From JALJPB01 sp963933115 (GTDB lineage: Bacteria; Pseudomonadota; Gammaproteobacteria; Enterobacterales; Alteromonadaceae), in contig CAWVSL010000055.1 in the NCBI GenBank assembly GCA_963933115.1, positions 1-14,088 of the forward strand: a stretch of DNA of 14,088 nucleotides, written 5' to 3'. The stretch's first letter is position 1, and every line of letters starts with the position of its first letter. Position numbers and translations under genes: made by a program. The notes under the pieces were generated by a model. That model was given only the letters and a program-made list of their open reading frames with translations. It was not told where the DNA came from and made no database searches. Below, in pieces: positions 1-7,137 of the stretch.

Positions 1-25
1 ACAAGTCAGTTAGACAAGTTAGCGA

Positions 26-1150
26 TTAACCACCAGTACCACCAGTACCACCAGTACCACCAGTACCACCAGTACCACCAGTAGCTTCTACTGGGATATC
101 GACAATAATAACATCACTGATTGATTCATCTGAAACTGCATCAGGGACAGGGGTAGATTCAAATGTTACACCTGAATCGTCTTCAACAGCAGCTTTTACT
201 TGAGTAACTTGATCCGATACTTCAACTTGAGTTGACGCTAGTTCAGCACGAATACCCGCATCTACAGTAGCTAAAGCCGCTCCAATCTCTTCATCGTTAG
301 CCACTGCTTCTACTACAACAGCTGAAACAACGGCAACGTTGTCTACATAGTGGTTGATAGTGTCACCAATTGTACTGCCCTCTGCTACGTCAAGACTAGC
401 AAGTGAAGCATTAAGGAAAGTTAGTGTATTGGTAATGCTCGCAGCTTCGCCAGCAGTAGTTGCTGCATCGGTAACCGCATCAGTATTTGAAGCATCAACG
501 ATTTTTATCTCGTAGATATTAGTTGTCGATAAATCAACACCTAATATTTGACCTACGATGGAAGAAGCATTTTGTTGCAATGCCGCTAAACCTGCTGCAG
601 GAAGTGTGTCGATAGGGATATTAGGATTCGCTGCCACTTGCTCTAGTACCGCGTCGGTTGCCATAGTGGTTAACGTATTTGCATCGGCGTTAACAGCTGC
701 GCCATCGCCAGTTGCTAAGGTAATCGTAGAAAGAGATAAACCTGCTACTTCTTCATTTGGAATCAAGTCTCCACGTAGTGTAGCACCACACATTACCGCA
801 GCATCACAGCGCATTTGAGTGTCTGCGTCAGCCGTTATGTTTACAACCAATGCACCACTGATAGCAGTACCAGAAGCGTCAACAACAGTTGCCGAGTAAT
901 CACCATTATCATCTGTTTGCACATCTACGGGCTCTGTAGTTAGCGGAGAAGACAACGTAGTATCACTGGCTCTGTATATCTGAACCTTAGCACCAATTAG
1001 TGCGCCTTTGATTATCGAACCCGACATATCAAATGTTGCAGGAGTTGGTGGAGGTGGTGGTGGTGTTGGTTTCCAGGTATCACCATCATTACATGCAGCT
1101 ATTGATAAACTTATTGCTATAGCTAGGCTTAGTCGTAGAGTGTTTTTCAT
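26..1150 (-). CDS. Predicted outer-membrane lipoprotein with C-terminal Thr-Gly-Gly repeats
   Basis: 374 aa. The first 20 residues form a lipoprotein signal: Lys-3 and Arg-6, a hydrophobic core, then a lipobox ending Ile-Ala-Ala-Cys20. Asn at +2 rather than Asp suggests the outer membrane. A Thr/Pro linker with six consecutive prolines follows (about residues 27-36). Residues 43-105 resemble a carboxypeptidase-regulatory or Ig-like beta domain (start SGSIIKGALIGAKV, later TDDNGDY). Two close cysteines (CDAAVMC, about residue 114) may form a disulfide. The rest is acidic and rich in Ala, Val, Asp and Thr, like lipoproteins common in Shewanella and Colwellia. The last 18 residues are six Thr-Gly-Gly units, directly followed by TAA. 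AGGA lies 10 nt before the ATG. The function is unknown; a surface or binding role is a guess. A downstream partner gene, if any, lies outside the window. Confidence 0.8.
   Translation of the reverse strand: MKNTLRLSLAIAISLSIAACNDGDTWKPTPPPPPPTPATFDMSGSIIKGALIGAKVQIYRASDTTLSSPLTTEPVDVQTDDNGDYSATVVDASGTAISGALVVNITADADTQMRCDAAVMCGATLRGDLIPNEEVAGLSLSTITLATGDGAAVNADANTLTTMATDAVLEQVAANPNIPIDTLPAAGLAALQQNASSIVGQILGVDLSTTNIYEIKIVDASNTDAVTDAATTAGEAASITNTLTFLNASLASLDVAEGSTIGDTINHYVDNVAVVSAVVVEAVANDEEIGAALATVDAGIRAELASTQVEVSDQVTQVKAAVEDDSGVTFESTPVPDAVSDESISDVIIVDIPVEATGGTGGTGGTGGTGGTGG
29..82. repeat. Six perfect tandem copies of a 9-bp unit (accaccagt on plus)
   Basis: The unit repeats without any mismatch from 29 to 82, immediately inside the stop codon of the lipoprotein gene (stop at 26-28). 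On the coding strand each unit reads Thr-Gly-Gly. Because 9 is a multiple of 3, copy-number change would lengthen or shorten the protein tail without shifting the frame. Confidence 0.95.
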
Positions 1151-1613
1151 TGTGTTAAATTCCTATTATTTCACAAGTGTATGAATTGTATATTAGTGCC
1201 GTATTTTATTGAGCAATAATATTTAACCATTTATAAATATAAATAGTTATTGAGATTAATTCTTCCATTATATCCATAAGCATTAATATCTAAGCTCACT
1301 TATTGTTAATATTACCTCCTGAGCGCTAAAAGCACTAGGCCTATTTGTTTTTTTATTAAATAATTTTAATGCTAAGGACTTTCATCTTTAACTTTAATCT
1401 TAATTTATATCAGTAACATTTTATTTGGTAAATAACGACGACCTAATTTATGAATAAAAACGATAAATATTGGCTGTCGGTTAATGGTTTTAGTTAACGA
1501 AGTGACTTAACTAGTTCGAATGGCAATGAGTATAGCTTACCTTTTATTTTTATTTGACAGGTTTAATAGATATTACTTGATTATCGTTATTTGTTACTGT
1601 TGTAAAGCCCATT
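1151..1613. other. 463-bp gene-free AT-rich gap between lipoprotein and lrgB
   Basis: No convincing ORF, RNA gene or strong terminator is visible. It should contain the lipoprotein promoter and the 3' end of the lrgB transcript. A 7-bp inverted repeat (TAGTTAA, 9-nt spacer, TTAACTA) sits at 1491-1513. A short hairpin at about 1324-1338 (minus strand AGTGCT, TTT, AGCGCT with one wobble pair) is not followed by a T run. Confidence 0.6.
1187..1216 (-). promoter_or_regulatory. Weak candidate promoter for the lipoprotein gene
   Basis: On the minus strand TTGCTC (1216-1211) and TATACA (1192-1187) are 18 nt apart and lie just upstream of the lipoprotein start at 1150. The region is very AT-rich, so chance matches are likely. 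Confidence 0.3.
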
Positions 1614-2342
1614 TCATAAAAGCCATAAAGCTAATATGTTGATTAATAACGGACTGACCAACGATGTAATCAGAGCACAAATAATCAGGGCTAGTGAGCC
1701 ATATGCACCATGCTCATAACTTATCTTGCTGATCGTCGCTGTACCTAAAACGTGGCTTGCTGCACCTATTGCCAATCCTTGGGCTTTAGCTGATTTTACA
1801 TTGATAAAATTAAGCCAGCTTGGACCTATTATGGCACCAAATAGCCCCGCTAATATTATAGCAAAAGCGGTAATGGCATTGTCGCCATTGAGCTGTTGTG
1901 AAAGTGCAAGTCCAATTGGCGTCGTGATTGATTTTAATGATAACGACACAGCGATTTTTGGTATGGCTATAAATAGCGTAGTCAAAGTAAAACTGATAAC
2001 AATGACTAATATAACAGCTAAGCCTAAGATTAATCCTAAAGCCTTCCATTGATGTTTAATACTGCTTAAGTGTTGATAAAGAGGAAAGCCTAAAGCAACT
2101 ATGGCAGGCTCTAATAAGTCGTTAAGGAACATTGTTGAATGGAAGTACTGTTTAAAGGGGAGTTCAAAATAGAGAAGTAGGGGGATAATAGCGGCAATTG
2201 AAACTAGCATAGGGTTAAAACAAATAAGCTGTGATTTTTTTTGTATCAAAGCAAAAAACTGATACAGGACAATGGTCGTTAGCATTAATAGTATGCTTGG
2301 CATTAATGATAATGTGGCCATTTTATCTATCAAAACGCTCAT
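1614..2342 (-). CDS. lrgB: LrgB/CidB-family integral membrane protein (YohK-like)
   Basis: 242 aa, about the normal length for LrgB. The protein is almost entirely hydrophobic, with perhaps seven membrane segments. Family landmarks are LLEPAIVALGFPLYQ at 76-90, SLKSITTPIGL at 135-145 and GLAIGAASHVLGTA at 189-202. LrgB acts with LrgA in the inner membrane. The family was first described as modulating murein hydrolases and cell death in Staphylococcus, and relatives in Bacillus and Streptococcus mutans (PftAB, LrgAB) are linked to pyruvate transport. Which role applies here cannot be read from the sequence. The start lies 2 bp after the lrgA stop, with only a weak ribosome site inside the lrgA end, so translation is probably coupled. 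No clear terminator follows. Confidence 0.88.
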   Translation of the reverse strand: MSVLIDKMATLSLMPSILLMLTTIVLYQFFALIQKKSQLICFNPMLVSIAAIIPLLLYFELPFKQYFHSTMFLNDLLEPAIVALGFPLYQHLSSIKHQWKALGLILGLAVILVIVISFTLTTLFIAIPKIAVSLSLKSITTPIGLALSQQLNGDNAITAFAIILAGLFGAIIGPSWLNFINVKSAKAQGLAIGAASHVLGTATISKISYEHGAYGSLALIICALITSLVSPLLINILALWLL

Positions 2343-2344
2343 TC

Positions 2345-2704
2345 TTAGGTTTTATCACTATTTCTATTTAAAACATAGTGTTGGTAAGATAAGCCAACCA
2401 AGGAGAGTAAAATAAAGGTACTAATAAAGATGATGACCACCAAAGTAAAACCATGATCTTTGATGAGTTGATAATGATTAATGATACCGACCCCTGCAGG
2501 AACAAAACAAACACCCATATGCTGTATTATCCAAGCAATTGTAGCAGATATCTTCTCAGCGTTAACCAGTTGAAAATGTAAGACACTGGTAAATATCATC
2601 ATGCCATACAAGCTAGCAGGTAAACCTCCAACGTTAGCACTAATGACTTTTCCCATAAGTAAACAAGCGGTTATAACAAATAAGCTATAAAATGCATTTT
2701 TCAA
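2345..2704 (-). CDS. lrgA: LrgA/CidA-family holin-like membrane protein (YohJ-like)
   Basis: 119 aa, about four hydrophobic segments with a short polar C-terminal tail (NRNSDKT). Family landmarks are GGLPASLYGMM (about 26-36) and GVCFVPAGVGII (about 64-75), matching the conserved proline/glycine loops of CidA/LrgA proteins. The start is TTG, not ATG: codon 1 is at 2704-2702 and GAGGG lies 7 nt upstream, whereas the next in-frame ATG is Met17, inside the first membrane segment. The gene starts 28 bp after the LysR stop and ends 2 bp before lrgB, so the three genes probably form one transcript. LrgA and LrgB are expected to work as a pair, either as a carboxylate (pyruvate) transporter or as a holin-like pair. 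Confidence 0.87.
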   Translation of the reverse strand: MKNAFYSLFVITACLLMGKVISANVGGLPASLYGMMIFTSVLHFQLVNAEKISATIAWIIQHMGVCFVPAGVGIINHYQLIKDHGFTLVVIIFISTFILLSLVGLSYQHYVLNRNSDKT

Positions 2705-2711
2705 AATGTAG

Positions 2712-2716
2712 CCCTC
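2712..2716 (-). promoter_or_regulatory. Ribosome binding site that fixes the TTG start of lrgA
   Basis: GAGGG on the minus strand lies 7 nt before TTG (2704-2702). There is no comparable site before the downstream in-frame ATG, so this site decides the start call. Confidence 0.65.
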
Positions 2717-2732
2717 TATTATTAAAATTTTA

Positions 2733-3692
2733 TCACCTGATCACTGAATTATTTTCTGTGGCAAGTTTTGCTGCATTAACGACTAACTTTCTAAACCAAA
2801 TGTGGCTGGTGTCGTGATGTAATAAAGGGCTCCAAATCATTTTTAATTCGATATCGGGTATATCAAAGGGTGGTTTTAAGATGGTGTAATTTGAATCGTT
2901 TTTATGTAACAACGCTGCTTTTGTTGGTAAGGTGGCTATTAAGTCCGCTTCAAAAGCAAGTTGCATAGCAACATGATAATTACGGGTAAAGACATTAATA
3001 TCACGCTTTTTACCTAATCGTGCTAACGCCTCATCTACCCAACCTAATTTTTGGACGTCTTTGGGATCCATCCCCACACCAACACCAAAGCCAGTCTTTG
3101 ATACCCAAACATGTTTACCGGCAAGATAAGAATCTAAATTAAACTCATTAACTACCGGATTTTTTGCGCTAAGTAAGCAGGAAAATGAATCACGCCAAAT
3201 AGTTTTTTGGTGAAACGATTGGGGTAACTCATCAAAACGGTTAATAGCCATATCAATTTTACCTTCCTCAACATCATGGAAGTTAACATCACTTGGCGTC
3301 ATAATATCAATAGTCACACTAGGTGCTATTTCATTGATACTTTTCAATAATTTAGGAATGAGTGTTGAGGCGGCGTAATCACTGGCCATTATTCTAAATA
3401 CCCGCTGAGAGTTCTTTTCGTTAAACTCTTCTTCACCTTGTAAAGCTTCTTCTAACTCTAGTAATATTTTTCGAATAACGGGAGCTAAGGTTCTTGCCCG
3501 CTCAGTAGGCACCATACCATCTGAAGTACGGACCAAAATAGGGTCATTGAAGAGGTTTCTCAATCGTTTTAAGCCATTACTCATAGCCGGCTGGGTAATA
3601 TTTAATTGGCCAGCGGCACGCGTTACGTTTTTCTCTCTAAGTAAAACATCAAGATAGATAAGTAAATTTAAATCGATTTTTGAAATATTCAT
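2733..3692 (-). CDS. LysR-type transcriptional regulator upstream of lrgAB
   Basis: 319 aa from the chosen start. The N-terminus is a LysR winged helix-turn-helix: KIDLNLLIYLDVLLREKNVT, then the recognition part LNITQPAMSNGLKRLR, and the wing FNDPILVRTSDGMVPT, as in the NodD/LeuO-like branch. A linker helix and a periplasmic-binding-like effector domain follow (FRIMASDYAASTLIPKLL onwards). The start at 3692 (MNISKIDLN) fits the family. An in-frame ATG nine codons upstream (3719) is possible but has no ribosome site; the 3692 start has AGGA, though 14 nt away. Its stop is 28 bp before lrgA, so it is probably co-transcribed with lrgAB. In Staphylococcus the LysR protein CidR controls cidABC, so control of lrgAB is a fair inference. 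The effector is unknown. It also faces aceA. Confidence 0.87.
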   Translation of the reverse strand: MNISKIDLNLLIYLDVLLREKNVTRAAGQLNITQPAMSNGLKRLRNLFNDPILVRTSDGMVPTERARTLAPVIRKILLELEEALQGEEEFNEKNSQRVFRIMASDYAASTLIPKLLKSINEIAPSVTIDIMTPSDVNFHDVEEGKIDMAINRFDELPQSFHQKTIWRDSFSCLLSAKNPVVNEFNLDSYLAGKHVWVSKTGFGVGVGMDPKDVQKLGWVDEALARLGKKRDINVFTRNYHVAMQLAFEADLIATLPTKAALLHKNDSNYTILKPPFDIPDIELKMIWSPLLHHDTSHIWFRKLVVNAAKLATENNSVIR

Positions 3693-3739
3693 GAGTTTAA
3701 TGGTATTCCTGAAAAACATAACTGAAATAGATGAAGCAA

Positions 3740-3768
3740 CTATAATGCTAAAGTCCGCTAAAATTCAA
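3740..3768 (-). promoter_or_regulatory. Candidate sigma-70 promoter for the LysR-lrgAB cluster
   Basis: On the minus strand TTGAAT (3768-3763) and TTATAG (3745-3740) are separated by 17 nt. Transcription would start near 3733, which leaves a leader of about 40 nt before the ATG at 3692. Confidence 0.5.
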
Positions 3769-3954
3769 TCCATTCTATTAAAAAAACTTATTTAACTTTA
3801 TTTTTTAAAACAGATTATTCACCTTAGTTATTGATAATAAATAATATTATTTTTATATTGTGGGTAAATATACCATTATGTGTTTGGTGAATGCTGATAA
3901 TGTTTAATATATACTTTATCAATACGAACTGACCGATTATGCTTTATGTTGTTG

Positions 3955-3984
3955 GGTGTGACAACTTACATGGTTGATTACACC
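3955..3984 (+). promoter_or_regulatory. Interrupted inverted repeat upstream of aceA
   Basis: GGTGT (3955-3959) pairs with ACACC (3980-3984), and inside it CAAC (3962-3965) pairs with GTTG (3972-3975). It lies 36-65 bp before the aceA start and downstream of the likely promoter, so it could be an operator or a hairpin in the mRNA leader. No known regulator's consensus was recognised. Confidence 0.35.
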
Positions 3985-4019
3985 TCCCCACTATAAATAA
4001 TGTCAGTTAGGAGAGTGAT

Positions 4020-5606
4020 ATGTCTAATTATCAAAGTGCAATTGAAGCGGTTAAGACCATTAAAGAAAGAGCCGGTAGCTCATGGGCAGCTATTAATCCT
4101 GAATCAGTAGCCCGTATGCGAACGCAGAATAAATTTAAAACAGGTCTAGAGATAGCTCAGTACACTGCAGATATTATGCGGAGTGATATGGATGCCTACG
4201 ATGCTGACAGCTCTAAATACACTCAATCGCTAGGCTGCTGGCATGGCTTTGTTGGCCAACAAAAAATGATTGCGATTAAAAAGCACTTTGGTGGTAAAAC
4301 AGATCGTCGCTACTTGTATCTTTCCGGTTGGATGGTTGCGGCATTACGCAGTGAATTAGGCCCTCTTCCTGATCAATCTATGCACGAAAAAACTACCGTC
4401 GCGGCGCTGGTTGAAGAACTTTATACCTTTCTACGCCAAGCTGATGCACGTGAATTAGGGGGCTTGTTTCGTGAGTTAGACTCGGCAAACGAGCACGATA
4501 AAGTGACGGTTCAAAATAAAATAGATAACCACGTTACCCATGTTGTGCCAATTATTGCAGATATAGATGCGGGTTTTGGTAACGCTGAAGCGACTTACTT
4601 AATGGCCAAGCAAATGATTGAAGCGGGCGCCTGTGCGCTACAGATTGAAAATCAAGTCGCTGATGAAAAGCAATGTGGTCACCAAGACGGTAAAGTAACG
4701 GTTCCTCACGCTGACTTTCATTCTAAAATTCGTGCCTTACGTCATGCTTTCCTAGAGTTAGGTATTGATAATGGTATTATCGTTGCGCGTACAGACTCAG
4801 AAGGCGCTGGCCTTACTAAAGAAATTGCAGTGGTTAAGGAGATAGGTGACCAAGGTGATCAATATAACGCTTTCCTCGATGTTGAAGAAATTGATGTCGC
4901 TGATATGGCTGAAGGCGATGTTTGTTTTAATCGTGATGGAAAGCTTGTTCGTCCTAAACGACTACCTTCTGGTTTATATCAATTTCGCCCAGGGACTGGT
5001 GAAGCGCGTTGCGTATTTGATAGTATCGAAGCGATTAAAGCTGGTGCAGACCTGCTTTGGATTGAGACGGCCACACCAAACGTTGCTGATATAACGGCAA
5101 TGATGAACGACGTTCGAAAAGAGATCCCTAATGCTAAACTGGTTTATAATAACAGTCCATCATTTAACTGGACGTTAAACTTCCGTCAACAAGCCTATGA
5201 TGCAATGGTTGCTGCTGGTGAAGATGTCTCAAGTTATGTTCGATGTGACTTAATGAGTGCCGATTATGACGAGTCTGAATTGTCTGCAAGAGCAGATGAT
5301 AAGATCCAAAGTTTTCAAGCTGATACGTCACGTGAAGCCGGGATTTTTCATCACTTAATTACTCTGCCTACTTATCACACAACGGCCTTGTCAGTTGATA
5401 ACTTAGCTAAAGAGTATTTCGGTGAAGCCGGTATGCTTGGTTATGTTGAAGGAGTCCAGCGTAAAGAGATTCGTCAAGGTATTGCCTGTGTTAGACACCA
5501 AAACATGTCAGGCTCTGACATGGGTGATGATCACAAAGAATATTTTGCTGGCGAGAACGCGCTTAAAGCAGGTGGTGCGAATAATACTTCTAATCAGTTT
5601 GGTTAA
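4020..5606 (+). CDS. aceA: Isocitrate lyase, long Pseudomonas-type form
   Basis: 528 aa. It cleaves isocitrate to glyoxylate and succinate, the first step of the glyoxylate shunt used for growth on acetate and fatty acids, in the cytoplasm. The catalytic signature reads KQCGH at 217-221 with Cys219, followed by QDGKVTVPH. The metal and substrate region IADIDAGFGN lies at 179-188 and VARTDSEGAG follows the signature. The length and KQCGHQ signature match the about 530-aa enzymes of Pseudomonas and Colwellia rather than the 434-aa E. coli enzyme. AGGAG lies 6 nt before the ATG. Malate synthase is not adjacent, so this is a stand-alone aceA with its own terminator. It is divergent from a LysR regulator, which may or may not control it. 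Confidence 0.96.
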   Translation: MSNYQSAIEAVKTIKERAGSSWAAINPESVARMRTQNKFKTGLEIAQYTADIMRSDMDAYDADSSKYTQSLGCWHGFVGQQKMIAIKKHFGGKTDRRYLYLSGWMVAALRSELGPLPDQSMHEKTTVAALVEELYTFLRQADARELGGLFRELDSANEHDKVTVQNKIDNHVTHVVPIIADIDAGFGNAEATYLMAKQMIEAGACALQIENQVADEKQCGHQDGKVTVPHADFHSKIRALRHAFLELGIDNGIIVARTDSEGAGLTKEIAVVKEIGDQGDQYNAFLDVEEIDVADMAEGDVCFNRDGKLVRPKRLPSGLYQFRPGTGEARCVFDSIEAIKAGADLLWIETATPNVADITAMMNDVRKEIPNAKLVYNNSPSFNWTLNFRQQAYDAMVAAGEDVSSYVRCDLMSADYDESELSARADDKIQSFQADTSREAGIFHHLITLPTYHTTALSVDNLAKEYFGEAGMLGYVEGVQRKEIRQGIACVRHQNMSGSDMGDDHKEYFAGENALKAGGANNTSNQFG

Positions 5607-5633
5607 GTACCAAAACGCTAAGCTATTAAAAGG

Positions 5634-5656
5634 AACAACCTTCGGGTTGTTTTTTT
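5634..5656 (+). terminator. Rho-independent terminator of aceA
   Basis: AACAACC (5634-5640) and GGTTGTT (5645-5651) form a perfect 7-bp stem closed by a TTCG tetraloop and run into T residues up to 5656. It begins 28 bp after the aceA stop. Confidence 0.93.
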
Positions 5657-5740
5657 ATTAAAATAGTTTGTATAAAAATAAAGACGAAATTTAACACTAG
5701 GTCTTGGTGATATTAAGGCAAATATTATCAGTTTTAAGGA

Positions 5741-5761
5741 CGTTGTCGTTAACGATTAACG
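5741..5761. promoter_or_regulatory. Palindromic element upstream of the helicase gene
   Basis: TCGTTAACGA at 5746-5755 is a perfect 10-bp palindrome. It is flanked by a second repeat pair (CGTT at 5741-5744 and AACG at 5758-5761) with a one-base offset, giving about 21 bp of near-dyad symmetry. It lies 59-79 bp before the helicase ATG, a suitable place for an operator. No regulator is recognised. Confidence 0.35.
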
Positions 5762-5819
5762 TGCTCAATCCTGTATATTGAGGTCGAACGGGTATATACT
5801 TCTGCAAAACTCCTGCGAT

Positions 5820-7019
5820 ATGCCTGAACAAAAAATGCCATTCTCAACACTTGGATTATCTGATCCTATTTTAAAAGCTATAGCTGAACTTAATTACACT
5901 ACGCCAACCAAGATTCAAAAGCAGGCTATTCCCGTTATTTTGTCGGGAAAAGATCTTATCGCCTCAGCTCAAACAGGCACAGGTAAAACGGCAAGTTTTG
6001 TTTTGCCTATACTAGAGAAGCTAACTAGTGAACGTAAGCTTCGTGGTAAACGTATTAGGGCTCTTATTCTGACACCAACAAGAGAATTAGCGGTTCAAGT
6101 AGAGGCGAGTATCAGCCGGTACGGTCAATATCTAGAGCTTAGCTCCATGGCGATGTATGGTGGTGTTGATTCGGCACCACAAAAACAACGGTTAATTTGG
6201 GGAATTGATATTTTAGTGGCTACTCCAGGCCGATTATTAGATATGGCTCATCAACGAGCTCTGCATTTTGATGAGCTTGAAGTATTGGTTCTCGATGAAG
6301 CTGACAGAATGCTCGATATGGGCTTTATTGACGATATTAATAAAATTATTGAGCGCTTACCTGAACAGCGACAAAATTTATTATTTTCGGCCACTATTTC
6401 TGATGATGTTCGCAGTTTAGCGAAGAGAACAATCCATAAGCCAGTTGAATTATCTCTTTCAGAGGACATAAAGTCTCAGCCTAAAATTGACCAATGGTTG
6501 ATTACGGTAGATAAAGGTAATAAATCATCGTTGCTGAGTTACTTAATTAATGATCATCAGTGGGATCAAGCCCTTATCTTTATAGAAACGAAACATGGTG
6601 CTGCCAAGTTAGTAAGCCAGTTAGCAAAACGGGGTATCAAAGCTGAGTCTATTCATGGTGATAGAACTCAAGTGGTTCGAGAAAGGATATTATCTGATTT
6701 TAAATCTGGAGCCATTAAGTTTTTAGTGGCAACCGGTATTGCTGCTCGTGGCCTTGATATTGGCGAACTTTCTCGTGTAGTGAATTATGATTTACCCGAC
6801 AAAGTTGATGATTATATTCACCGTGTTGGTCGTACTGGACGCGCTGGTGCATCAGGAGAAGCGATTTCGTTTGTTGCCAAAGATAACTTTAGAAACCTGT
6901 GTGCCATTGAAAGCCGATTAGGCCATACCATTAAACGTAAAGAATTTGATGGTTTTCCGGTGAAAAAAATTGTGCCAGACTCTATCTTAGATTATGTACC
7001 CAAGAACAAACGTAAATAA
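5820..7019 (+). CDS. DEAD-box ATP-dependent RNA helicase, RhlE subfamily
   Basis: 399 aa from the ATG at 5820. It unwinds short RNA duplexes using ATP, in RNA decay, ribosome assembly or cold adaptation. All core motifs are present in order: Q motif (NYTTPTKIQ), AQTGTGKT at 50-57, PTRELA at 86-91, TPGR at 135-138, DEAD at 159-162, SAT at 190-192, ARGLDI at 309-314 and HRVGRTGR at 334-341. The opening MPFSTLGLSDPILKAI is typical of RhlE. The protein ends soon after the second RecA domain (VPKNKRK), so the usual long basic tail is lacking. The start is uncertain: no Shine-Dalgarno site precedes 5820, the in-frame ATG at 5835, or a TTG at 5778 that would add 14 unrelated residues. An in-frame stop at 5757 rules out anything longer. 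Confidence 0.93.
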   Translation: MPEQKMPFSTLGLSDPILKAIAELNYTTPTKIQKQAIPVILSGKDLIASAQTGTGKTASFVLPILEKLTSERKLRGKRIRALILTPTRELAVQVEASISRYGQYLELSSMAMYGGVDSAPQKQRLIWGIDILVATPGRLLDMAHQRALHFDELEVLVLDEADRMLDMGFIDDINKIIERLPEQRQNLLFSATISDDVRSLAKRTIHKPVELSLSEDIKSQPKIDQWLITVDKGNKSSLLSYLINDHQWDQALIFIETKHGAAKLVSQLAKRGIKAESIHGDRTQVVRERILSDFKSGAIKFLVATGIAARGLDIGELSRVVNYDLPDKVDDYIHRVGRTGRAGASGEAISFVAKDNFRNLCAIESRLGHTIKRKEFDGFPVKKIVPDSILDYVPKNKRK

Positions 7020-7095
7020 AGCTAACGTTGAGCACCTAATGACATTAACAATTTTTAGTGAATTTATTTTTAAGGTTAATACGCTCAGGCTCAGT

Positions 7096-7101
7096 TATAA
7101 T
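7096..7101 (+). promoter_or_regulatory. Candidate -10 element upstream of yehS
   Basis: TATAAT at 7096-7101 is a perfect -10 match 36 bp before the yehS start. No good -35 hexamer lies at the expected distance (7073-7078 reads AGGTTA), so it is a weak or activator-dependent promoter if real. Confidence 0.35.
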
Positions 7102-7137
7102 AATACGATTAAAACTACTTAACTCTCAGGCTTATAA

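Larger units (their letters stand above)
3720..4019. promoter_or_regulatory. Divergent control region between the LysR gene and aceA
   Basis: 300 bp, very AT-rich, with no ORF. It holds the LysR-side promoter (3740-3768), a 14-bp perfect AT palindrome at 3839-3852, a weak aceA promoter candidate (TTGGTG 3884-3889 and TATATA 3908-3913, 18-nt spacer) and an imperfect inverted repeat at 3955-3984 close to aceA. LysR proteins often bind such divergent regions at T-N11-A dyads. The palindrome could be such a site, but AT-rich DNA makes chance palindromes common. Confidence 0.5.

Noticed and set aside
29..82. Repeats as a CRISPR array
   Set aside because: The units are 9 bp, directly contiguous with no spacers, in frame with a coding sequence and spell Thr-Gly-Gly.
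558..818. 86-codon plus-strand ORF opposite the lipoprotein gene
   Set aside because: It is antisense to a lipoprotein gene with a clear signal peptide and has no ribosome site or recognisable domain.
1321..1356. Hairpin plus T run as a plus-strand terminator
   Set aside because: The stem has a C-A mismatch on the plus strand, the T run does not follow directly, and no plus-strand gene lies upstream.
1726..2052. 108-codon plus-strand and 79-codon minus-strand ORFs within lrgB
   Set aside because: They lie over conserved LrgB motifs in other frames and show no family features of their own.
3926..3934. AACTGACCG as a FadR operator upstream of aceA
   Set aside because: Only a partial half-site resemblance to the E. 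coli FadR consensus, with no matching second half.
4846..5661. Out-of-frame plus-strand ORFs within and past the end of aceA
   Set aside because: The aceA frame carries the conserved protein throughout; these frames are shadows, and the second one runs into the aceA terminator.
5778..5819. TTG start adding 14 residues to the helicase
   Set aside because: The added residues do not resemble RhlE N-termini and no ribosome site precedes the TTG.
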